A DNA stretch of 15,644 nt, taken from Anoxypelagibacter denitrificans (lineage in GTDB: Bacteria > Pseudomonadota > Alphaproteobacteria > Pelagibacterales > Pelagibacteraceae). The notes below the pieces were generated by a model. It was not told the DNA's origin. It made no database searches and was given only the letters and a program-made list of their open reading frames with translations. The position numbers and the translations under genes are program-made. Numbering within the stretch: the stretch's first letter is position 1; every line of letters starts with the position of its first letter. The DNA lies in assembly GCA_017640265.1 (NCBI GenBank), contig JAGFVZ010000021.1, positions 1 to 15,644 of the forward strand, read 5' to 3'. Shown here piece after piece: positions 1 to 7,848 of the stretch.

Positions 1-1
1 T

Positions 2-277
2 TGGGGTAATGCCCTTGAAGATAAACTTAATATATTTAAGAATTCAAATCATAAAGATTTCAAAAAAACCAATTTATCAGAAAAAGACCGTTATGCTTTG
101 GAAATTCTTGGCTTAAAATGTGAAACAAAGTGGCCTGATATACAAAAAAAATTTAAAACTCTTGTAAAGAAATACCATCCTGATAAAAACCATGGCAGCA
201 AAAAATATGAGGATATATTAAAAAAAGTAACTTTAGCTTATAGTCAGCTTAAACTGAGTATTAATAAAATAAAGTAG
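2..277 (+). CDS. J-domain (DnaJ-like) co-chaperone, 3' part only
   Basis: The frame is open from the window edge and gives 91 residues before TAG, so the N-terminus is missing. The C-terminal half is a J domain: it starts near fragment residue 31 (YALEILGL), and the diagnostic HPD tripeptide is at 59-61 inside KKYHPDKN, followed by a basic and then an amphipathic helix. J domains stimulate the ATPase of DnaK/Hsp70 in the cytoplasm. Here the domain lies at the C-terminus, unlike canonical DnaJ, so this is a specialised co-chaperone. The stop is two bases before the cobS ATG, which indicates one operon. A J-domain gene directly upstream of cobS-cobT is a familiar alphaproteobacterial arrangement. 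Its client is unknown; assembly of the CobST ring is a reasonable guess. Confidence 0.85.
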   Translation, partial: WGNALEDKLNIFKNSNHKDFKKTNLSEKDRYALEILGLKCETKWPDIQKKFKTLVKKYHPDKNHGSKKYEDILKKVTLAYSQLKLSINKIK

Positions 278-279
278 TA

Positions 280-1254
280 ATGAATTTAGAAAATCAAAAA
301 CCCGATATAAGAATCTCCGTAAGGCAAACTTTTGGTTTGGATACGGATATGGAAATCGATGGATTTGCTACAAAGAATGAATACGTTCCAAAAATAGATA
401 ATGATTATAAATTTGATAGGGACACGACTTTGGCAATTCTCTCTGGTTTTGCTTTCAACAAAAGAGTTTTAGTTCAGGGTTATCACGGAACGGGTAAATC
501 TACTCATATAGAACAAGTGGCTGCGAGAATTAATTGGCCATGTATCAGAGTAAATTTAGATAGCCATATCAGTAGAATAGATTTAATTGGAAAAGATTCG
601 ATTGTTATCAAAGATGGAAAACAAATAACAGAATTTAAGGAGGGAATATTACCCTGGTCTATTCAAAACCCTGTAGCTCTAGTTTTTGACGAATACGACG
701 CAGGAAGGCCAGACGTTATGTTTATAATTCAAAGAGTCTTAGAAAGTGAAGGAAAATTTACATTGTTGGACAAAAACAAAATTCTTAGTCAAAATAAATT
801 TTTTAGAATGTTCGCAACCACTAATACTGTCGGCCTGGGAGATACAACTGGACTTTACCATGGTACACAACAAATTAATCAAGGACAAATGGATAGATGG
901 AATATTGTAACAACATTAAATTACTTAAAATTTAACAAAGAATTAGAAATTGTTTTAGCCAAGAATAAATCTTTAAATAATAAAAAAGGTAAAGAGAAAG
1001 TTTCAAATATGATTAAAGTTGCAGATCTTACGAGAAATGGTTTTATCAACGGTGATATTTCAACGGTTATGAGTCCCAGAACAGTTATCTACTGGGCCGA
1101 GAACTCAGAGATTTTTAAAGATATAGGATATGCCTTCAGGGTAACTTTTTTAAACAAGTGCGACGAACTAGAAAGAAAAATTGTTGCAGAATATTATCAA
1201 AGATGTTTTGGGGAAGATCTTCCAGAGTCCTCTGTTAATGTAAAGATTTCCTAG
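280..1254 (+). CDS. cobS: CobS-family AAA+ ATPase (cobaltochelatase subunit-like)
   Basis: The 324-residue length matches CobS. It is a MoxR-type AAA+ ATPase: Walker A GYHGTGKS at 67-74, Walker B ALVFDEYD at 133-140, sensor-1-type TTNT at 180-183, and an arginine-finger region QMDRW near 203-207. In aerobic cobalamin synthesis CobS forms a hexameric ring with CobT and powers cobalt insertion by CobN. The start is fixed by the upstream stop two bases before; cobT follows after 15 bases. No cobN or other cobalamin gene is visible here. SAR11 relatives are generally thought to lack the full B12 pathway, so the pair may act as an orphan AAA+/VWA metal-insertion or remodelling machine. Family assignment is strong; the substrate is uncertain. 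Confidence 0.93.
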   Translation: MNLENQKPDIRISVRQTFGLDTDMEIDGFATKNEYVPKIDNDYKFDRDTTLAILSGFAFNKRVLVQGYHGTGKSTHIEQVAARINWPCIRVNLDSHISRIDLIGKDSIVIKDGKQITEFKEGILPWSIQNPVALVFDEYDAGRPDVMFIIQRVLESEGKFTLLDKNKILSQNKFFRMFATTNTVGLGDTTGLYHGTQQINQGQMDRWNIVTTLNYLKFNKELEIVLAKNKSLNNKKGKEKVSNMIKVADLTRNGFINGDISTVMSPRTVIYWAENSEIFKDIGYAFRVTFLNKCDELERKIVAEYYQRCFGEDLPESSVNVKIS

Positions 1255-1269
1255 AATGAAAAAACTAGA

Positions 1270-3063
1270 ATGGAAAAAAAAGACACTCATTTAGAAAATT
1301 TTAAGCAAGCCCTAATTTCTACAATAAAGTCAATTTCAGAAAAAAACGATTGTGAAGTCAGCTTTGGAAAACAAGCATCAAAAAACTATAATAATGTAAA
1401 TCTTCCAGAAATAAAAAAATTGGAACATTTTCAAGATTTTTTGACTATGAGAGCTAAAGCTGATTCAGAAGCATTAAGGTTAAAATATAGTAATGAAGAT
1501 ATTTTCAATACATATAAACCTAAAGGAAAGATGGCTGAAGAGCTTTATGAAATTGCAGAGAAAATAAGATATGAAAAAATTGGCAGCGATACGTTTAAAG
1601 GCATTAAAGAGAATTTAGCTGAAAATTACAAGGAGAATAAAAAAAATACCAAAAATGAAGAGAATATTAGTGAAAATTTATCAGCTAAAACATTTGAAAA
1701 TTATTTAAGAAGTCTTTTTTTTGAAGTAGAAAAAAATAAAAATTATACCAAAAATATAAAGGAATCTAAAAAATTATGGGATAAAAACTTTAAGAAAAAT
1801 ATGAACATATTGAAAATGAATTTAAAAAATCAGGAAAAATTTAATCAAATAATTTCAAAAATAATTTCCAACATGAATATTGAGAATAAAAATTCAGATG
1901 AAAATAAAATGCAGGAAGAGAATAATCTTCAAGATTTAAGTAGCCAGGAAAAACAAGAAAAAAATGATCAAGAATCTAAACAGCAAAAGGATGATCAAGA
2001 ATTTCCAACCGAATCTGATCTACTGGATATTAAAAATTTAACACGAGAAAATATTAGTGATGAAGAGGTTGAAGGTTCGGGTAGAATGGAAAATCGAAGG
2101 ACAAAAACTATATTTTCAGAAAGTGCTAAAAAATACAAAGTATATACCAAAGAATTCGATGAAGTAATCAAGGCTGAAGATCTCGAGAGTGATGAAGAAT
2201 TGACAAGATTAAGAACGTCCCTAGATCAATTGCTTATACAATTAAAAAATTTTATTTCAAAATTGGCAAATAAATTACAAAGAAAACTTTTAGCAAAACA
2301 AAACAGATCTTGGGATTTTGATTTAGAAGAAGGCACGTTAGATACATCCAAATTAACAAGAATAATAATTGATCCTTTTAATTCATTGTCGTTCAAGAAA
2401 GAAAAGGAAACTAATTTTAAAGATACATTGGTAACAATCCTAATAGACAATTCTGGATCTATGAGAGGAAAACCAATTTCTGTAGCGGCAATATGTGCTG
2501 ATATCCTATCAAGGACTTTAGAAAGATGTTCGGTAAAAGTTGAGGTTTTGGGTTTTACAACAAAACATTGGAAAGGTGGTCTGAGTAGGGAAAAATGGAC
2601 AAATAATAAAAAGCCAAAATTTCCTGGAAGGTTAAATGATTTAAGACATATAATTTATAAATCTGCAGATACTCCATGGCGTCAGGCAAAAAAAAATATG
2701 GGATTAATGTTAAAGGAAGGTCTTCTAAAAGAAAACATTGACGGCGAAGCATTAAGATGGGCGTTTAATAAAACGAATAAAAGAAAAGAAGAAAGAAAAA
2801 TATTGATGGTAATATCTGATGGCGCTCCTGTTGATGACTCCACTTTGTCTGCTAATTTAAGTAATTATCTCGAAAATGATTTAAAAAATACAGTCAATCT
2901 AATTGAACAACTGTCTTCAATAGAATTATTGGCAATTGGAATCGGTCATGATGTTAAAAGATATTATAAAAAGGCTGTTAAGATAACAGACGTTCAAGAT
3001 TTAGGTGACGTAATGATTAATGAATTAACTGATCTTTTTTCAGAAAAAAAAACTGTTCACTAA
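1270..3063 (+). CDS. cobT: CobT-family VWA protein (cobaltochelatase subunit-like)
   Basis: At 597 residues this is close to the usual CobT length. It has three parts: an N-terminal region to about residue 200; a low-complexity, charged Lys/Glu/Gln/Asp-rich linker at about 200-250; and a C-terminal von Willebrand A domain from about 385. The metal-ion-dependent adhesion site is visible as DNSGSM at 393-398, with a second acidic loop SDGAP at 516-520. CobT caps the CobS AAA+ ring and couples it to the CobN chelatase. It follows cobS by 15 bases in the same direction and converges on yhhQ with a single base between stop codons. The middle acidic linker is a known CobT trait. The real client is uncertain because cobN is absent from the window. 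Confidence 0.92.
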   Translation: MEKKDTHLENFKQALISTIKSISEKNDCEVSFGKQASKNYNNVNLPEIKKLEHFQDFLTMRAKADSEALRLKYSNEDIFNTYKPKGKMAEELYEIAEKIRYEKIGSDTFKGIKENLAENYKENKKNTKNEENISENLSAKTFENYLRSLFFEVEKNKNYTKNIKESKKLWDKNFKKNMNILKMNLKNQEKFNQIISKIISNMNIENKNSDENKMQEENNLQDLSSQEKQEKNDQESKQQKDDQEFPTESDLLDIKNLTRENISDEEVEGSGRMENRRTKTIFSESAKKYKVYTKEFDEVIKAEDLESDEELTRLRTSLDQLLIQLKNFISKLANKLQRKLLAKQNRSWDFDLEEGTLDTSKLTRIIIDPFNSLSFKKEKETNFKDTLVTILIDNSGSMRGKPISVAAICADILSRTLERCSVKVEVLGFTTKHWKGGLSREKWTNNKKPKFPGRLNDLRHIIYKSADTPWRQAKKNMGLMLKEGLLKENIDGEALRWAFNKTNKRKEERKILMVISDGAPVDDSTLSANLSNYLENDLKNTVNLIEQLSSIELLAIGIGHDVKRYYKKAVKITDVQDLGDVMINELTDLFSEKKTVH

Positions 3064-3064
3064 A

Positions 3065-3655
3065 TTAGGTGAAAGATCTCTTGTCTACATATTTTGCCAC
3101 ATCACCGATCTTTCCTAAAAGCAGTCTAAATGGAATTAACATAACTAGGGCCATAAATATTTTTACAGTAAAATCACCAGCGGCCAAAGTGACCCATGGA
3201 GTATCGGTATTATAAAAAGCAATAAAAAAAAACAAGAATGTATCGATTAATGATCCGACAAACGAAGATACTAATGGAGCAATAAACCAAATTTTCTTTC
3301 TTAATTTATCAAACACTTGAACGTCTAGTAGTTGTGCAACTAAAAAGGCAGTTCCCGATCCAATTGCAATTCTAATTGCTATTAAGTCTGAAAAATTTGT
3401 AGAAAAATATAAGGTTAAAAAGACGCCTAAAATAAATCCTATGTAAACAATTTTTGTAGCAATTATTTTTCCGAACCTGCGGTTTGCTAAATCGGTAATT
3501 AAAAAAGTTACTGGATAACTAAATGCACCATATGTCAATATTTCTTGCATTCCAAAATAATTTACTGGAAATTGTACTAAAAAATTTGATAAGGCAACCA
3601 TTGCTGCCATAAAAAACGATAATATGGAAAAAAGTTTAAGATCACTTTTGATCAT
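3065..3655 (-). CDS. yhhQ: Queuosine precursor transporter, YhhQ/VUT family
   Basis: This 196-residue protein has about six hydrophobic helices and is a plasma-membrane transporter. Family landmarks are the polar motif ITDLANRRFG at 53-62, a QLLDVQVFDKLR segment near 108-119, and GSLIDTFLFF at 134-143. YhhQ proteins (formerly DUF165) import 7-cyano- or 7-aminomethyl-7-deazaguanine for queuosine modification of tRNA. That suits an organism salvaging the precursor rather than making it. The ATG lies two bases after the rpmB stop, so both genes are probably one transcript. Its stop faces the cobT stop at one base distance, leaving no room for a dedicated terminator. No truncation is seen. Family assignment is confident; the exact salvaged base is not readable from sequence. 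Confidence 0.88.
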   Translation of the reverse strand: MIKSDLKLFSILSFFMAAMVALSNFLVQFPVNYFGMQEILTYGAFSYPVTFLITDLANRRFGKIIATKIVYIGFILGVFLTLYFSTNFSDLIAIRIAIGSGTAFLVAQLLDVQVFDKLRKKIWFIAPLVSSFVGSLIDTFLFFFIAFYNTDTPWVTLAAGDFTVKIFMALVMLIPFRLLLGKIGDVAKYVDKRSFT

Positions 3656-3657
3656 TT

Positions 3658-3939
3658 TTAAACTTCTTTACTTATTATTTTTGTTCTTAATTTTTTTGCC
3701 TTTTTTGAAAGTTTAAAAACTTTTGCAGATTTAAGAAATTTATCAATTCCTCCCTTAAAATCCACAGTTTTCAAAGCTGCATTTGAAACATTAAGTTTAA
3801 TATTCTTTTTTAATACATCACTCCTAAAAACTATTTTCTTTATATTGGGTAAAAATCTCCTTTTAGTTTTATTGTTCGCGTGACTAACGTTATGACCTTT
3901 GAGTGGTCTTTTGGCTGTAAGCTCGCATTTTTTGCTCAT
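3658..3939 (-). CDS. rpmB: 50S ribosomal protein L28
   Basis: Reading from the ATG at 3939 gives 93 residues, a normal alphaproteobacterial L28 length. It begins MSKKCELTAKRPLKGHNVSH and is followed by NNKTKRRFLPN, the hallmark N-terminal L28 segment. The basic remainder ends in a lysine-rich tail. L28 is a structural protein of the large ribosomal subunit. An in-frame ATG 22 codons upstream (4005) exists, but the extra residues do not resemble L28 and cover the promoter region, so the downstream start is chosen. The gene is followed after two bases by yhhQ and is divergent from the TauE exporter. High expression is expected. No Shine-Dalgarno is evident, which is common in this genome. Confidence 0.95.
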   Translation of the reverse strand: MSKKCELTAKRPLKGHNVSHANNKTKRRFLPNIKKIVFRSDVLKKNIKLNVSNAALKTVDFKGGIDKFLKSAKVFKLSKKAKKLRTKIISKEV

Positions 3940-3974
3940 AAAATATCCAATAGCTGTATAATTCTTACAGGTTG

Positions 3975-4005
3975 TATAATCAAGGGAATATATGCCTATT
4001 GACAA
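3975..4005. promoter_or_regulatory. Candidate divergent promoter between rpmB and the TauE/SafE gene
   Basis: The 94-base gap contains a perfect forward TATAAT at 3975-3980, a plausible -10 for the TauE/SafE gene although its -35 is poor. On the reverse strand, TTGTCA (4000-4005) is separated by 18 bases from GATTAT (3981-3976), a reasonable sigma70 pair for rpmB. The two -10 boxes overlap on opposite strands, so the promoters could compete. This is pattern recognition in AT-rich DNA, without experimental support. Confidence 0.4.
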
Positions 4006-4033
4006 TTTTTATACCAAAGAATAATAAACAAAA

Positions 4034-5131
4034 ATGGAATTTTTCCTTCCTGTTGCTCAAGTTCAAGTAAATATTTTGATAATATTATTGTTAAGTTTTT
4101 GCGTAGGTTTTATATCTGGAATATTTGGAATTGGAGGAGGTTTTTTAATGACTCCTATATTGATTTTTTTAGGAATACCTCCCACTTTTGCAGTCGCAAA
4201 TGAAGCTAATAATATTTTAGGCGTATCTGTTTCGGGTGCCTTAACTCATTGGTTCAGAAAAACATTAGACTACAAAATGGGTATCATGATTGTATCAGGG
4301 GGTGTGGGTGGAACAATTGTCGGTGTGATAATTTTTCACTACCTTAAAGAAATGGGCATAATTAATACCATCATCGCTTTGGCATATATTTATATGTTAG
4401 TAATTATTGGAACGCTAATGTTTGCTAAAGGAACAAAAGAAATAGTTGATATGAAAAAAAAAATAATTGTCAAAAAAAAGCTTCACACTCATTACTGGAT
4501 ACATGGCTTGCCGTTTAGAGTAAAATTTCACAAATCAAACCTCTATGAAAGTGCAATGGTACCTATTGTTCTCGGATTTATAGTCGGAATATTTGCAGCA
4601 ATTATGGGTGTGGGTGGAGCTTTTTTAATGGTTCCTGCAATGATTTATATTATTGGCATGCCCACCAAATTAGTTCCTGGCACATCTTTGTTTGTAACAA
4701 TTTTTATAACAGCGCTTGTTGTTATTGGTCATGCTTTACAATTTCAAACTATAGATTTTGCATTAGTTACAATATTAATTTCTGGATCAATAATTGGCTT
4801 ACATATTGGACATAAAGTATCACAAAAATTAAACGCATCCGAATACAAAGCCTTGTTAGCTACTTTGTTATTGGGAGTGGGAATAATGATGGGTGTAGAA
4901 ACTTTTATTATCGAAGAAGGAAAAAATTTATTTATAAACGGAAAAGTTAGTGAAATAAATAATAGATTTGGAGAAATAGTATTATCGCTTTCTAGCAATC
5001 ATCCAATAGCTTATGGATTTTTCTCAATTATATTGGTAGTTTTATTTGGAATCTTGTTCTCATATGCAAGAGAATTCGTTCACTACGTTAGATATGATTT
5101 AGACAAAAAAAAATATAGTTTTTTTAAATAA
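4034..5131 (+). CDS. TauE/SafE (TSUP) family anion exporter
   Basis: This 365-residue polytopic membrane protein has the internal two-fold repeat typical of the family. GIGGGFLMTP at 32-41 and GVGGAFLMVP at 192-201 each begin a half, followed by an I(G)xPxxxVxxT/N segment. Two further hydrophobic blocks and a C-terminal helix follow, for roughly eight to nine helices in all. A cytoplasmic basic loop (about 137-170) links the halves. TauE/SafE proteins move sulfite, sulfoacetate or related organosulfur anions across the inner membrane. That fits a marine bacterium using reduced organic sulfur, but the substrate cannot be read here. It is divergent from rpmB and converges on pyrD with one base between stops. 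No Shine-Dalgarno is evident before the ATG. Confidence 0.88.
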   Translation: MEFFLPVAQVQVNILIILLLSFCVGFISGIFGIGGGFLMTPILIFLGIPPTFAVANEANNILGVSVSGALTHWFRKTLDYKMGIMIVSGGVGGTIVGVIIFHYLKEMGIINTIIALAYIYMLVIIGTLMFAKGTKEIVDMKKKIIVKKKLHTHYWIHGLPFRVKFHKSNLYESAMVPIVLGFIVGIFAAIMGVGGAFLMVPAMIYIIGMPTKLVPGTSLFVTIFITALVVIGHALQFQTIDFALVTILISGSIIGLHIGHKVSQKLNASEYKALLATLLLGVGIMMGVETFIIEEGKNLFINGKVSEINNRFGEIVLSLSSNHPIAYGFFSIILVVLFGILFSYAREFVHYVRYDLDKKKYSFFK

Positions 5132-5132
5132 T

Positions 5133-6182
5133 TTAATTTGAAGAAGATCCTACTGCCTCAACTATATTTTTAAATCCTTTTTCTTTTAAAATATCTACTA
5201 ACCCTTTTTTGATTTCTTTAACAATTGTTGGTCCTTTATAAATCATTCCTGTATATAATTGTACGGCGGACGCACCTGCGGCTATTTTTTCAAACGCAGA
5301 TTGTCCTGAATCAATTCCTCCAACTCCAATAATTGGAATTTTTCCTCTCAAATCTTTATAAAATCTTTTAATAAATTCAGTTGATATATCTCTTAAGGGC
5401 TTTCCAGATAGTCCTCCCTTTTCTTTTTTTTTCTCGTCAAATAAGTTGTCCCTATTTTTATCTGTGGTATTTGTCAAAATTACACTATCAATTTTATACT
5501 CCAATATTAAATTAATGATCTCACCTATATAAGAATCTTCTAGATCTGGAGAAATCTTTAACGCAAAAAATTTATTAAAATTACTTTTTTCTCTTATTTC
5601 GTTAATTTTGAACAATAATTCCTTAAGGATTTTTCCTTTGTGAAAATCTCTTAAACCTTCCGTGTTAGGGGAGGAAATATTTATAGTTATATAATCTCCC
5701 AAGGGGAAAAAAATTTCGCCACATTTTAAAAAATCGTAAATCATATTGGTTGTGTCTTTGTTTGGTCCAATGTTAATTCCCAAAAGGCTGTTAGGAATAT
5801 TATTTTCAATTCTTTTTTTTACTATTGCGGCTCCATCATTATTAAATCCCAATCTATTTATTAAAGCATGATCTTTTTCTAATCTAAACATTCTGGGTTT
5901 TTGATTCCCATATTGTTTTTCCGGTGTAACAGTCCCGATTTCTACAAAACCAAAACCTAACTTAAATATCTCATTATAAACTTCTGCATTTTTGTCAAAA
6001 CCAGCGGCAAGTCCAATCGGATTTTTGATTTCTTTACCAAATAAATTGATTTTTAACATTTCTTCATTTTCAACCGACAACAAACTTTCTGGGAGAAAAT
6101 TAAACTTCAAAGATTTGATTGCCAAATCATGTGCGGTTTCGGGATCTAGGTTAAATATGAAAGGCCTTAAGAGAGAAAACAT
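5133..6182 (-). CDS. pyrD: Dihydroorotate dehydrogenase (quinone), class 2
   Basis: The 349-residue length fits membrane-associated class 2 PyrD, which oxidises dihydroorotate to orotate with quinone in pyrimidine synthesis. An N-terminal amphipathic extension (1-45) is followed by the FMN-binding barrel. Visible landmarks are NPIGLAAGFDKNAE at 54-67, EIGTVTP at 81-87, NRLGFNNDG at 109-117, and NISSPNTEGLR at 168-178 with S171 in the catalytic-base position. Also present are LKISPDL at 208-214, the FMN-phosphate segments GVGGIDSG at 286-293 and GASAVQLYTG at 303-312, and GGLSGKPL at 256-263. The ATG overlaps the lysK stop by one base (TAATG), which implies translational coupling. The family is intact with no missing key residues. 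Confidence 0.96.
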   Translation of the reverse strand: MFSLLRPFIFNLDPETAHDLAIKSLKFNFLPESLLSVENEEMLKINLFGKEIKNPIGLAAGFDKNAEVYNEIFKLGFGFVEIGTVTPEKQYGNQKPRMFRLEKDHALINRLGFNNDGAAIVKKRIENNIPNSLLGINIGPNKDTTNMIYDFLKCGEIFFPLGDYITINISSPNTEGLRDFHKGKILKELLFKINEIREKSNFNKFFALKISPDLEDSYIGEIINLILEYKIDSVILTNTTDKNRDNLFDEKKKEKGGLSGKPLRDISTEFIKRFYKDLRGKIPIIGVGGIDSGQSAFEKIAAGASAVQLYTGMIYKGPTIVKEIKKGLVDILKEKGFKNIVEAVGSSSN

Positions 6183-7753
6183 TAAAACTGCATTTTCAAC
6201 TTTTTTTCCATTAAATCAATTGTCTCTTTTACTCCAAAAAAGCTTATAAAAAAACCCATTCTTGGACCGTTGATTTCTCCAAAAGTTACTTCGTAAATTA
6301 ATTTGAACCAATTCCTTAAATTATCACTATAACCATTTTCCTTGCCGGCAGTGTAAATCATGGTTTGAATTTCTTCTGCCGGAGTACTTTGTGGTATCTT
6401 TTTCAGAATTGAAATAAGATTTTGTAAAGCTTTTTTTTCATCTTTATTTGGTTTTTTATATTTTTTCTTTGGTTCAACTTCGTCCACAAAATAATTAATC
6501 GCATAACTGGTTAATTCATCTAAAATTTTATGATTTTTTGGATCTATGTCTTTATGAAATTTTTTAATAAACTTCCACAAAATATCCTTGTTTTTTGCAT
6601 TGCTTGATCCAACAATATTTAACAACATTGAAAAAGGCATAACAATTTTTTCTTTTGGGGGAGATCCGTTATGTACATGCCAAACTGGATTTAGAATTTG
6701 CTCATTAGATTTTTGACTAGAATACTTTTCAATTGAAGATAGATATTCGTCTACTGCTTTGGGAACAACATCCGAATAAAGCTTTTTTGCTCTCTTAGGA
6801 TTTTGATACATGTACAAAGATAAGCTTTCTGGTGGTGCATATCTTAACCATTGATCAATGGTTATCCCGTTCCCTTTAGACTTAGATATCTTTTCCCCTC
6901 TTTCATCTAAAAATAATTCGTAGGCAAAACCATTTGGAGGTTTTTTTCCTAGAGTTTCACACACCTTTCTGGAAAGAGTTGCGCTTTCAATTAAATCTTT
7001 CCCATACATTTCAAAATCAACATCAAATGTAAACCATCTCATAGCCCAATCAACTTTCCACTGTAATTTACATTTGCCATCTAAAATGTCTGTTTTAATT
7101 TCTTTTCCATTATTATCAAAAACTATAGTGTTCTTTTTTTTGTCTATCTCAACAATTGGAATTTCTAAAACCTTTCCCGTCTCAGGACAAATAGGTAGAA
7201 AAGGGCTATAGGTTTTTCTTCTTTCGCTTCTCAGTGTTGGTAAAATTATATTCATAATTTCATCATATTTTTCTAAAACCCTTATAATTGAATTATTAAA
7301 AACTCCTTTTTTATAATTTTCTGTAGAACTTTTAAAAATAAAGTTAAATTTAAACTTGCGTAAAAATTCTACCAACATCTTATTATTATGTTCTCCAAAA
7401 CTTTTACATTTTTTGAATGGATCAGGAATGTTGGTAAGTGGTTTACCTAAATTTTCATGAAGAATTTTAGCATCTGGAACATTGTCTGGTACTTTTCTCA
7501 ATCCATCCATATCATCAGAAAATGTTATTAGTTCGGAGCTAATATCTTTTATATGATTAAGTGCATTAATCATCATAGAAGTTCTTGAAACTTCACCAAA
7601 AGTACCTATGTGAGGCAAGCCGCTTGGGCCATATCCGGTTTGAAAAGTAATTTTATTTTTTTTTTCTATTAGTGTTTTTCGGTCTTTCAAAAGCTTACGA
7701 ATCTCAACAAAGGGCCAAGATGAGGTTGACTGGATCAAGTCAGATTTAAGCAT
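6182..7753 (-). CDS. lysK: Lysyl-tRNA synthetase, class I
   Basis: This 523-residue enzyme charges tRNA-Lys in the cytoplasm. It is the class I form rather than the more common class II LysS. The nucleotide-binding signature is HIGT at 48-51 within GPSGLPHIGTFGEV, and the KMSKS-like loop is KISKS at 288-292 (GEKISKSKGN). Other family segments include DDMDGLRKVP at 80-89 and WAMRWFTFDVDFEMYGKDL around 236-253. Class I LysRS is typical of archaea, spirochaetes and many alphaproteobacteria including SAR11, which supports the taxonomic reading. The C-terminal helical anticodon-binding part is present to the end. It overlaps pyrD by one base and is divergent from trkH across 95 AT-rich bases. Confidence 0.96.
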   Translation of the reverse strand: MLKSDLIQSTSSWPFVEIRKLLKDRKTLIEKKNKITFQTGYGPSGLPHIGTFGEVSRTSMMINALNHIKDISSELITFSDDMDGLRKVPDNVPDAKILHENLGKPLTNIPDPFKKCKSFGEHNNKMLVEFLRKFKFNFIFKSSTENYKKGVFNNSIIRVLEKYDEIMNIILPTLRSERRKTYSPFLPICPETGKVLEIPIVEIDKKKNTIVFDNNGKEIKTDILDGKCKLQWKVDWAMRWFTFDVDFEMYGKDLIESATLSRKVCETLGKKPPNGFAYELFLDERGEKISKSKGNGITIDQWLRYAPPESLSLYMYQNPKRAKKLYSDVVPKAVDEYLSSIEKYSSQKSNEQILNPVWHVHNGSPPKEKIVMPFSMLLNIVGSSNAKNKDILWKFIKKFHKDIDPKNHKILDELTSYAINYFVDEVEPKKKYKKPNKDEKKALQNLISILKKIPQSTPAEEIQTMIYTAGKENGYSDNLRNWFKLIYEVTFGEINGPRMGFFISFFGVKETIDLMEKKLKMQF

Positions 7754-7848
7754 TAATAAGGTTTATAAAATTTTTTATATAAAATATAGTCATAATTACA
7801 TTAGAATAAGTTGAATTTTACTACTATTTAAATATTGTCTCGAATTCA

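Noticed and set aside
3940..4005. 22-residue N-terminal extension of L28 from the ATG at 4005
   Set aside because: The added residues do not resemble L28, while the ATG at 3939 gives the canonical MSKKCELT start and standard length. The extension covers the divergent promoter region.
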